From assembly GCA_958430865.1 (NCBI GenBank), contig CAUDNR010000270.1, positions 1-34,073 on the forward strand: DNA of 34,073 bases, given 5' to 3'. The translations under genes and the position numbers were made by a program. The DNA comes from Entrophospora sp. SA101. Its lineage: Eukaryota; Glomeromycota; Glomeromycetes; Entrophosporales; Entrophosporaceae. This document shows positions 18,813 to 28,166 of the stretch, in pieces. Each line of letters begins with the position of its first letter. Positions within the stretch are counted from its first letter, which is position 1. The notes beneath the pieces were generated by a model. That model saw only the letters and a program-made list of their open reading frames with translations, was not told where the DNA came from and searched no databases.

Positions 18813-20243
18813 ATGGCTCTCGAAATTTATATTCCATTCACTCTAACCGAAGTACAAACTTTTTCTGGTTTTATTCTCTGTTTCTTGGGTGTTGGATGGT
18901 TCTTTTTCTTATCAGCTGTCATAAGATATAATGCATCAAGACGGATTAGAAAAGTTAATTCAGTGCCAGTTTTAGTGACTATATTGCCACTTAATGTAAT
19001 TGATGTTTTTAATTTGTTGCGTATAAAAAGAACAGCGTTAACAGTGGTTATTTGCTTACTGGTGATACTTGGTTTAGCACTCACACATTTTGATAGTATG
19101 ATTATTGTAAATACTATCGGTTATGTTGAATCATGTAAGACAGTTGTTGAAACAACTCGGGCACAAATAACCACAGAGAATTTTCAGGTTGCAGTTGCAT
19201 CATATGTTGAAACAGATGCAATGTTGCAGAAAAGAAACAAAAGTGGAGTTCCAAGTGGAGTACTAGTAGGACAAATTCCATATGACTCTCGTTGGAAATT
19301 TGATGCTAAATATGATGTTGATCCTTACCCATGGAGGAGTTCATGTTCAATTTACGCGTCAGGAACAACTAACGTAAATATGAACACTTCTATAAGTTTC
19401 TTTGAAATGTACCAAAAAAGCGACTTACGTGAATTATTGCCAGAAGTACACACCAATTATGTATTTGGTAATAGTCCTAATGGCTACAATCACACGAGAA
19501 GAAATTTTAGGTCATATATACATTTCAATCGCACTAAAAATGAACCTGAAGAAATGGCAACTGGTATTTTAACACTAATAATAGAAGAGTTTACACGGGG
19601 AAACATTAGTGAAGTGGGAGCTGGAGTTATACACAGGATATGGACACTTAGAGTACCGGAAGAAAACAAATTTCCTTACCATCGAAATAATCAATCAATG
19701 ACTGAAATTGTATCGGTACCCATTGTTGTTAAAGCACATACATGTGAGGTAACACGTATTAAAGTTGGTAGCCAGGGCAGTGTCAATTTATTAGGTGAAA
19801 TTGCTGTTGCTTTGAATGTAGCAGGTGAATTGATTGGAAGAAAATACTTGACAGCACAAATCAAAGGTACCGATGATACAATATTGGAGTATACACCAGA
19901 GTATTGGGCATCATATATGGAAGTGAGAGATACATTGGGAGCAAGTGATTCAGATGTACCTGTACGAATGAATCCTGGATGCATTTCAATTCATCCCATA
20001 TATATTTTCTTAGTACTCATATACACAATATTTATTTTCATTGGAATCATATTATTGTGGATAATATATAGGGATGGGTTGGAAATACCAGCTAATACTG
20101 TTAGTTGGGTTATTCATGCTTGCAAAGAATCTAACTTACCCAAAGAAGGACAGTTCACCAAAGCGGTCAGGAAAGCTGAGTTCAGAGGTTATATTAATGA
20201 TAATATTAGAACTTTTTACAAAAATGATGAATCAACAGTATAA
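18813..20243 (+). CDS. 476-aa three-pass membrane glycoprotein, family unknown
   Basis: A long single-exon frame starts at ATG 18813. Hydrophobic segments lie at about residues 17-37 (FSGFILCFLGVGWFFFLSAV), 74-91 (TALTVVICLLVILGLALT) and 396-418 (IYIFLVLIYTIFIFIGIILL). Basic clusters (RYNASRRIRK and RIKR) between the first two suggest a cytoplasmic loop. That would put the domain of about 300 residues between segments two and three outside the cytoplasm. It holds six N-glycosylation sequons (NKS, NTS, NHT, NRT, NIS, NQS) and four cysteines (ESCK, SSCS, HTCE, PGCI) that could make two disulfides. The C-terminal tail of about 57 residues is charged and probably cytoplasmic. No catalytic or receptor motif is recognised. 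A cell-surface or endomembrane role is inferred from topology only. Confidence 0.85.
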   Translation: MALEIYIPFTLTEVQTFSGFILCFLGVGWFFFLSAVIRYNASRRIRKVNSVPVLVTILPLNVIDVFNLLRIKRTALTVVICLLVILGLALTHFDSMIIVNTIGYVESCKTVVETTRAQITTENFQVAVASYVETDAMLQKRNKSGVPSGVLVGQIPYDSRWKFDAKYDVDPYPWRSSCSIYASGTTNVNMNTSISFFEMYQKSDLRELLPEVHTNYVFGNSPNGYNHTRRNFRSYIHFNRTKNEPEEMATGILTLIIEEFTRGNISEVGAGVIHRIWTLRVPEENKFPYHRNNQSMTEIVSVPIVVKAHTCEVTRIKVGSQGSVNLLGEIAVALNVAGELIGRKYLTAQIKGTDDTILEYTPEYWASYMEVRDTLGASDSDVPVRMNPGCISIHPIYIFLVLIYTIFIFIGIILLWIIYRDGLEIPANTVSWVIHACKESNLPKEGQFTKAVRKAEFRGYINDNIRTFYKNDESTV

Positions 20244-21071
20244 TTGTCACGTGATTTTCATGTTTACGAAACGCGAGTAAACGAAACAACTTAAACTAAA
20301 TACAAATTTAACACCTTATTTTTCGGCCAATTAAAAAATTTATGCATCATTTTAATTATTTTACCCTTTATCTCACACTCTAGACTTTCTTTTAATGGTC
20401 CTATTTAATACACTAATACTTTTTTGCGATTATTACTATAAATATATGCCTCCTAAAACAATTAAATCACTTTACCAAAAAAAATTTTCCAATGTTTTTA
20501 TTTTGTTTTTATTTTCTGTTTATCACTACTATTCGAGGCGATTGATTATGTTTAAAAGTTAAAAAAACTTTGTAAATGTTTAGGAAATGATAATAATAAT
20601 ATATCCAATTGATCCTGGACATACATCCAATGTTAATATATTATAAAAAAAATTGGCCTGACAAAAAATTGAGTTTACTAACAGATACACAAGATAATTA
20701 AATAGAATTAGATTCATTGCCAATTTTTTGTAAGGTCAAACCAAGTTTTTCTTTTTTAAACTTGTTTAAATTTTTGTCTTTGAAATTTAACATGGAATTT
20801 TTTAACAGCTGCTCTAACACAAAAATATATACCAATTTGTAGCTTAAATTCCAAGGATTATTGATATAAATTTATATGTATTCATACTTTCTAGAACTTC
20901 ATAAAAGAAAAATTTAAATGTAAAATTTTAATGTAAAGTTTTTTAAATCATTGTTCTAAAACCTACATAATAATATGTTCAAAGTTTTTATATGTAATAA
21001 TTTAAAATCTCTTGACCCTCTGATATAATTTTTTTAATGTGGCTTTGGATTTTGGTTACTTTCTTTAGAAA
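20244..21071. other. Gene-free stretch
   Basis: No gene is seen. The region leads into a Tc1-like terminus at 21097, and part of it may belong to that element, but the opposite end was not found. Confidence 0.4.
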
Positions 21072-21099
21072 ACGTCAACTATTTTCGTAACACACTGTA
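21072..21099 (-). mobile_element. Tc1/mariner-type transposon end
   Basis: Read on the minus strand, TA is followed by CAGTGTGTTACGAAAATAG and then TTGACG. CAGTGTGTT next to TA is typical of Tc1/mariner termini. No matching partner was found upstream, so the element is truncated. Confidence 0.45.
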
Positions 21100-21339
21100 T
21101 ATAAATAAATAAAAAACTGTACATATCTAGTAAATGAAAAACAAGTATTATTAGATAAATATTCAAGATGAATGTCGATCTTTAAACAATATAAATGCCC
21201 TCTACCTGTAAAGAAAGACTTTCTTAAAATTGAAATTGTAATATAAACAAATAGTTTTGTAATAGAGTAAAAGATATATGTGTGTATGTGTGTTTGATAT
21301 TTAATTCATATATTCATAAAATTTATGAATTAATTGGTG

Positions 21340-22626
21340 AACTGATGATTTATAATTTTAAAAATCCCAATCCTTGATATTTTTTTAATAAATCTCCTAG
21401 TCTAATTTTTGATGAGCCTGTTAATTCTATTTTAAAAGGTTTAGGTCCATCCCAATTATTCATTAAAATTTCCAGTGAACTATCTAAATAGTAATACTAT
21501 CACCAAAAATTATATTTAAATTTTTTGATGATGCTTGATTTTTAAGGCATTTAAAATTCTATCACCATTCAACTCATCAATTTTAGTAAGCCTAATAGAT
21601 TTTAATTTAATGCAATTAATAAACATTGAAATTATTCGTTTGTCTAATTCATCATAAATAATTGATAAATATTCTAAATTTTGACAATATTGTGCAAGCG
21701 ATTGAAGAAATTTGTCCAATGCTTCATTATCTGTCCAACTAACCCAAGCTTTCAAATTTTTAAGATTACCTCTGTTGATTTTTATGAATTCTGATAAATC
21801 TGATAGAAATGTCTGCTGATCATATAGTTGCAAGTCTATGTGGAAATAAAGTTGATTTCAATAGTTTATATCATCGCCTTTATTCCTTTAGATATTCTTA
21901 AAACTTTAAATTATGAAATGTTGGTAATATTATATGATCTATATTAATTTTTCCATTGCTAGTATAATCAATTATTGATTGTGAATGGACTAAAATTGCC
22001 TTTCCTAAATCAATTGATAAAACAAAATTATCATCTGAACTAAAATCTAATACTAGTGTTGAAATTTTATTTTGTGCTCTAATTAGCTGAGCTAGATTGT
22101 ACTCAACCCCAGCATCGTAAAAAAATTTAGCACAAAATATTTTTAAAACTTGGAAATATTTGCTAATTTATCTAAATCGTCATCATTTATTCTAAAATAA
22201 TATTCCAATTCATAAAGATTTTGAAAGCAAGTAATAATTTCACAATCAGCTTCCTGATATTTGAATGATCTAAAATAAATTTTTCTAATCTTTCTTTTAA
22301 ACATCTACATTTAATATATTTAACATAAATATAAGCATAATTAGCTATCAGTAGTGGATAAATACAACTACCCAAAATCTAAAGCAATCCAACTCGGTTA
22401 TAAATTTGGCATAATTACGTAATGGTGGTTTTTCCAACAGTTTAAAATCTAATTCAATGTCGTTGTTTGATAAAAATTCTTTATCTTCTACTAATATGCA
22501 GTTAATTAATATTTGAATACTGGATATAGAACAAAATGGGTTTCTTAATAAGATTGGAATATTAATTTTATGCCATTTTTTTTATTGACAAGAGTGCAAG
22601 AGTATAACTTCGAGTGGTAAATTCAT
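21340..22626 (-). pseudogene. F-box/LRR pseudogene, close relative of the intact gene at 28.2 kb
   Basis: The minus strand follows the intact F-box gene almost end to end. It starts MNLPLEV at 22626-22606, then about 50 bp covering the core of the F-box are deleted. A frame with INIPILLRNPFCS and EDKEFLSNNDIELDFKLLEK follows, then several stops and shifts, then LSDLSEFIKINRGNLKNLK, SLAQYCQNLEYLSIIYDELD and finally LLKKYQGLGF. Loss of the F-box means it could not bind Skp1 even if read through. Nucleotide similarity runs a few bases past the ancestral stop, so it arose by DNA duplication. Confidence 0.85.
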
Positions 22627-23630
22627 TATTTGAAAAATTGTTTGTACAACATATTAATATTGTCGATCAATTCAATCGATTTTCCGAACATACATTTAAA
22701 AAATTATTAATAATACGGATCGTGATGAAATTTTTCTTTATCAAAATGTTTTCATCATCATCAAACAAGGATTAATGTCATTGAAAACGGATTCCAAAAA
22801 CATAAAATACTACTATTTCTCGTGGTGTAATATGAATTGTAATGTCCCCTCATGAAAAATACAGTTGTGATAAACCTTAATAGAAATATCAATGATTTGC
22901 AGGTTACAGTATATAAAAGTAGTAAAAAAAAATTTATTTAAAGATAACCACTTGGTCTGACGCTGAATGAAGGAACTAGACACAAAAAAAATAAGTTGAT
23001 TCGCAATTCGACCGCCAAACTTTTATATAACTTGTGATTCTAGGCATTTTTTCCCAATAAGATGACATTTTATTCCTCAATAATTCAACTGATAAATTAT
23101 TTTTTATTATCAAAAAAATATAATCTCTTATTTCCTTTTCACCAGGGAGTTAATACTTGTGTTCTAGACAGTACGATGAAGGGTGTATGTAATCTTCTTT
23201 TGTGAGCACAGTTGTAAAGCTTGCGTGTACCCAGCCCTTCAACAATTATAACACCGGTTTTGTAATGATGATTCTGGTATAATATTTTTGCATTTTAAAT
23301 TTAAATAAAAAAAACTTATTTTTGTTTTGTAAAAAAATCAAATAAATAAATATTAACTGTAACCCCTGGTATTGTTGACGACTAGTAGTAGTGGGAATAA
23401 TTTCTGTTATAATCTGAATCATGTCTTTCAATATGCTAATAATAGTTGATAGGTTTATTATGATATTTATGGGTTTTTCATCACCCTTGTTATTATAACT
23501 GTCATTACCTGATGATCTTATTAAAAACAGTAAATAAATTTCCTTTCTAGTCCTTTTTTTAAAAACATGAGATTTTATTTTACAAATTTTACCTCCCGAG
23601 GTACATGGGTTATCATAGAATTATCTAGTA
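22627..23630. other. Gene-free stretch
   Basis: No supported gene. Open frames in 23246-23431 are low-complexity. The sequence is less uniformly AT-rich than elsewhere but carries no motif I can name. Confidence 0.4.
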
Positions 23631-23635
23631 TTTTG

Positions 23636-23860
23636 TCGTTATTATAGTTATGTTGTGGTTATTGTTACTATAGCTATGCTGTCATTATTGTTATTATTAT
23701 AGCTACATTGTACATTGTCATTATTGTTGTTATTATAATCATATTGTCATTATTATTATAGCTAAGTTGTCATTATTGTTAATATTATAGTTATGTTGTC
23801 GTTGTCATCATTATTATTATTATAGTTATGTATTATTGTTGTTGTTGGAAAAATTCTTCC
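23636..23860. repeat. Imperfect ~30-bp minisatellite
   Basis: Units of the form TTATTATAGCTATGTTGTCA followed by TTATTGTTA repeat about seven times with length changes. It is an expanded simple repeat with no reading frame. Confidence 0.8.
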
Positions 23861-23864
23861 TGAA

Positions 23865-24620
23865 AAGTTTTCTATAATTCCGTGATAGTATATGTAGATC
23901 AAAACTACTAGTAAACTTTTTCAATAAACATATATAGAAAAAAAAATTGTATCTTCGAAAATAAAAAAGATACAAATTATGAAGTTAAGAGGGATTGTAA
24001 TAAATATGATGGTCAACATAGTGACAGAGGGGTTTTTTTAATTTTATTAGTAAAGTCATCTAAAAATGTTTAAAATACAATTAAACTTTGAATTGAAGCA
24101 TATAGGCTCGATAACTAAGCAAGATAGAGCAAAAATCTTTCTACGATTTTATTCTCTGTGTCTTAAAGAATAAGATGATAGACAACTTGTTAAAATTTAT
24201 CAGTGAAAAAAGGACTTAAGGTTGTGCGATTTATTATAAAAAAATTTTCCTTCGAAAATTTTTCTTTTTAAAGAAAATGCTACCAATTTTTAAATAAAGA
24301 AACAACCAGCCAGCCCAGCTTTTTAATAAATTTTATTTTTGCATATACCTTAAGAGTTAAACTATTATAAAGATTTTAATTTAGTCGTTCATTTCAATTA
24401 ATATTAATAAAAATTCATGATAACCGCATATAATAGTAATTTGTTATAGGATTCGTAAAATATGTCAGAAAAGATATCATGGCGAGGAAGCTAATTGATG
24501 ATACTTTTGCTCCAGTACCCAATAACTAGATGTTCCATTACTTCTCCTCTGCACCCTTTAAGCACCATCCAAAATTTGTAAAACTATGCACTTGCTAAAC
24601 AAGGAGATGGACATTGAAAA
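23865..24620. other. Gene-free stretch
   Basis: Nothing could be supported beyond a short, less AT-rich patch at about 24475-24620 just before the palindromic repeat. Confidence 0.4.
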
Positions 24621-24818
24621 TGACAAGTAAATGTATGGTTTTTCCATATACATTTCTGTGCATTTTATTATACATGAAAAGAACGCGCTTTTCTGTTCAG
24701 AAAATGATCTGAAAATACATTCCGTACATTTTCCGTGGATGTTTTTGTGGAAAAATACATGATTTTACGGAAAATGCACAGGAAAATGTACGAAATTAAT
24801 TTTTCTTGCTAATTGTCA
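24621..24818. mobile_element. Palindromic element, relative of 7927-8155
   Basis: Left TGACAAGTAAATGTATGG and right, inward, TGACAATTAGCAAGAAA share only the first bases, but further in ACATTTCTGTGCATTTT is mirrored by TACATTTTCCTGTGCATTTT. Repeated CCGTACATTTTCC and GAAAATGCACAGGAAAATGT motifs tie it to the 7927 element. No target duplication is clear. Confidence 0.55.
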
Positions 24819-24999
24819 TGTGACACTGTCTTTTGGGACTTTATGGTAAAATGTATGTCTCAATCAATTATAAACTTGGTACACACGTATCGTATTTGTT
24901 AGTTTGTGTAAAATTCCAAAATTTTTATTTTAATTGGAAAAATAATGAAATAAAAGTAACGATTAATTTAATGCTAATATTTAATTAATTGATAAACTT

Positions 25000-26196
25000 C
25001 TATTCTTCATACACACTACCATTTGCTATATTAATAGTATTATAAGCGGTTGGAGTGCAGTTAACAGTGTTATTTCCATTAAATTGAATATCATGACCGT
25101 TACCAAAGGTAGGCAAATAACTGGGAGTACAATAGATGCCAGATTGATTATTACTAATATGAAAAATAAAACTTTCATTTGCAATTTTATATTGACTTTC
25201 ACTCCAACTAAGTGGATTATAATTAAGGTTTGTATTCACGGAGGTCACACACTATTAAAATTAAGTGCTTTTAAGGGATTTTTTGCATATTTAATAGTGT
25301 CAACCCCTTAACAGTATTCATGGTATTCGTGAATACAAACCCTAATTATAACCGCCAATGATTTGTTTGGTGCTTCGTATTTTACCAATCACAAGAGTTT
25401 TGTTCAATTTTTGAAATTCTAGATGATAATAAAAAAAACTTAAAGATGGTTGATCTTCGGGAACAATATAATAGTTTAAAAGTTTTAACCACAACTCCTT
25501 TGGGAAAAGGATTGGCAGTGTTGTGCCATTTATTGTCCCAACAAATTCTAATTGGAATTAGAACGTTCCAAAATGTGGTTCCAATGAAGTTAACCAATGA
25601 AATTCAATTAGAGTGTCACACACAAATTTTTATTGGTCTATCTACATTGAAACCATGTCGGAACATTCCAATAGCATTACAATGTTCCAATTGCACAACA
25701 CTGGCATTTGGTAGCACAACTTTATTGAAGAAATCCCTATTAGAAATATCCTTGAATCGAATTAAATAAATGAATTCTTTTAAAGTGTTTCCTAAATGAG
25801 TGAAATTTTGAATCAGCAGCATTGTTATTAACACCCGGATGTTTTGCCAATCCCCATTTAAGAATGTTTTCCCAGATTTCCATTTCGTCGACAACTAAAT
25901 CATCCCTTTTAAGAATTTCTAATAAAATCTGTTTTTCAAATGAATCGTATTCCGTTGACTTAATAATTTTTCACGATTGGTGCAAATGTCTTTTAAGCAA
26001 ATATTTTTTAGTTCGTCGAATTTGCTGTATGAATAAATTAATTGAAGAATTTTGATTGGATTTTCTTTGATGTAGTCCTTTTTATCATTAACAAAATATT
26101 TCATAGTGTATTTGTAAAGTGATTCGAGGTCAAGCTCATCTGCAGCAATCAATAATTTTAATATTATATATTCATGTTGTTGTAAATTATAAATTA
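25000..26196 (-). pseudogene. BACK-TLDc protein pseudogene split by a MITE
   Basis: Minus-strand peptides match the BTB-BACK-TLDc family in order. LLIAADELDLESLYKYTMK follows the missing BTB domain. KENPIKILQLIYSY and KILKRDDL-type residues (LEILKRDDLVVDEMEIWEN) mark the BACK domain. EFIYLIRFKDISNRDFFNKV closes it. TLVIGKIRSTKQIIGGYN and NPLSWSESQYKIANESFIF belong to TLDc, which ends PTFGNGHDIQFNGNNT. At least two frameshifts (one at an A-run near 25970) and several stops break it. A 121-bp MITE sits within the GGYNPL motif. The BTB half is missing and the gene is dead. Intact relatives probably act as Cullin-3 adaptors. Confidence 0.82.
25224..25344. mobile_element. hAT-type MITE, 121 bp, inserted in the TLDc motif
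   Basis: Ends are TAAGGTTTGTATTCACG on the left and TAGGGTTTGTATTCACG inward from the right. The flanks ATTATAAT (25216-25223) and ATTATAAC (25345-25352) agree at seven of eight bases. A second inverted pair (ACACTATTAAA and TTTAATAGTGT) lies inside, so the transcript folds fully. Removing the element and one flank restores the reading Gly-Gly-Tyr-Asn-Pro-Leu of TLDc. Confidence 0.85.
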
Positions 26197-26328
26197 TAAA
26201 TTAATAGCAACAAACTTACTTCAAACTAGAGTGATGACAACCACCACCATCCTTATGATAAGCACTTCCTCATTTTGCACCTTATTATTTTCTTTTTTGA
26301 TTCAATCATTTTGACTTCTTCACCCATT

Positions 26329-27110
26329 ATGGATAATAAATTTAATGTTGAGATAATCAATAACAAATTATTTGCCTTAGAAGCAAAAATATATGAGAAT
26401 AATAAGGAAGATTACTGCTTTTGACGCTTTCATCACTTTCGTCACTTTCGTCACTTTCGGCAAAAGTACTTATCATTTGCCGGAATACTTTCTACCTCCA
26501 AAATACTTTTGGCACCCAACCTTGATTCATTATTCATAATCGCTATGACTAAATGTATGGGCATAATTAGCGATAGTTTGGAAGATGATAAATGTTCCTT
26601 ATGCCAAAATGAAATAAGACTTGGTGTTGATGAAATTGTAATTCAGAGATGCTGTCATTTTTTCATAATAATAATAATTGTTTTAAACATCAAGAATACC
26701 CAGAATGTAATTTTCGTATGATAAATGTTTCCTATGATAATAATAATATTGATACTAATACTATAAAGGATGTTTCATATAATACTAGTAATACTAAGAA
26801 ACAAAAAAAAAAACCAATAAAAACATTACTTGAAGAATTGACCGTTGGAGAACCCGAAGTAGAAGTTATTGAAGGAGTTTAAAGACAACGAAAGTTTAAG
26901 ATTGGTTCATTTGTATACTAAAGCAGGAAAAATGCAGAAAAACCATCATCGGAGCGAGACAATCAAAGATTATAACTTGGTACAATTTCTTGAAAGAATT
27001 TGAAAAAAATGTGAAAAAATTAAAAGATAATGATGGCATTACGGATAAGGTGCAGGGAACCATGTATATTCAGCTTTTAGAAGTCATTTTTCTGGTATTA
27101 ATGACCATAA
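26329..27110 (+). pseudogene. RING-like zinc-binding protein pseudogene
   Basis: From ATG 26329 the frame reads MDNKFNVEIINNKLFALEAK, meets a TGA just before three TCACTTTCG repeats, and stays in frame through MTKCMGIISDSLEDDKCSLC. A CxxC...CCH...C...C pattern (DKCSLCQNEI, then QRCCHF, then NCFKHQEYPEC) looks like a RING-type zinc site. A T-run of six near 26660 shifts the frame inside it. A second shift near 26879 leads to KDNESLRLVHLYTKAGKM, and a third to IIGARQSKIITWYNFLKEFE. Its 5' end faces that of the BACK-TLDc pseudogene. It would have been a ubiquitin ligase-type protein, but is now broken. Confidence 0.6.
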
Positions 27111-27224
27111 TTTGTACAGTAAAGTTTTGAAAGCTAAAAAAATCTGCATACTATTTAACGGAATTGGTGTCGATTAAATCAATCTAGATTCGTTTTATAA
27201 TTTATCATAGGTTATTATAAATAA

Positions 27225-27525
27225 GTTCACTTTTTGACCAAGCAAAAAATAACCGGTTGGCTAACTAACTAGTTAATTAATTATTCGATGTTTCAGTGCT
27301 TTGCTCATAAAATCAGGGGGAAAATTTACATTAGTTTGACGTTTTGTAAAATAAAATGATTCTTTTTCGCTTAATAAAACACTTTTGTGGTCGGGAATTG
27401 AACCGTGGGTTTAATTGTCCATTTTTCATCCAGAGTGGTTATTTGCTCTTCCAAGAAAGCAAAGGTCTGGCAACGTTGATTAACCAGTGTAGTGTTAACA
27501 ACGGGTAGTAGGTTTTTGGAGCAGA
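27225..27525 (-). repeat. SINE-like repeat with tRNA-type promoter boxes
   Basis: On the minus strand GGTTCAATTCC at 27404-27394 matches the RNA polymerase III B-box at 10 of 11 positions. TTTGCTTTCTTGGAAGAGCAAA (27463-27442) resembles an A-box and tRNA D-arm with a GCT/AGC stem. The boxes start about 57 bases apart, slightly more than in most tRNAs. Acceptor and anticodon arms do not fold properly, so this is not a working tRNA. An older relative lies at 11985-12310 in the same orientation. Confidence 0.45.
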
Positions 27526-28166
27526 GGCTTAATTTCGGTTTACGTTTTTTGTTTTTGTAAACGTTTTTGATTTTCTTTTTGTAAAAGTAAGTATTATAGT
27601 GTTCAAGCGATAAACGTGAGGTGCTAAACTGTTAGCAAATGTATAAAGTTTTAACACGTTGTTATCGATTAACCAAATATAAAGTGCCGACATTTATTAA
27701 CTAAAGTCGGTATCGCATATTGTGTTAAAATAATTGTTGTGAACGTACGGCCGTTAATAGAAAAGTAGTTTAAATTAACTAAGATTTTTAGAAAAGCTTT
27801 TGTCGTTTTCTAAAAGGACCATATGTATTATCTATTGTAAATCATACCATAAAGTGCCCTTACAGATTGCCAAAGCTTTTTAGGTACAAGCAAGCAGAAA
27901 ATGGTTTAAAATAAATTAATTTGCGAGCATTGAATATATATAAAACTTGCAATTAATCAACGAGTGTAGCTAAAAAGTTGATTCAAATTCAGTATCAACC
28001 AAACAAAAAAGCTACCTACCAATATATAGCCGTTAATTATAGATTACCCAAAACAAAAAATGAACTAAATGCTTTCATAATTTTTGTGCACAATTTAAAA
28101 AACTTGCCTTTTGTACCAATTATATTAAAGTTGTACAAATTAATTTTATTATTTTAATAAAAAAAA
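27526..28166 (+). other. Upstream region of the F-box gene
   Basis: No gene is present. A block near 27905-27980 resembles 12830-12905. GTTAATTATAGATTACCC and other short AT-rich motifs occur, but no clear promoter element can be assigned. Confidence 0.35.

Noticed and set aside
18827..19984. Minus-strand frames of 85 and 97 codons
   Set aside because: Antisense shadows of the membrane-protein gene.
23636..23860. CRISPR-like array
   Set aside because: Repeats are contiguous, AT-rich and imperfect with no unique spacers; it is a minisatellite in a eukaryotic genome.
25382..25894. Several overlapping frames on both strands
   Set aside because: Plus-strand frames are shadows; minus-strand ones are shifted pieces of the BACK-TLDc pseudogene and are merged there.
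26428..26460. TCACTTTCG triple repeat as a regulatory array
   Set aside because: Lies inside the RING-like pseudogene reading frame and is better explained as local tandem expansion.
27394..27463. A functional tRNA gene
   Set aside because: A- and B-box-like motifs are present, but acceptor, anticodon and T stems do not pair, so only a SINE-like call is supported.
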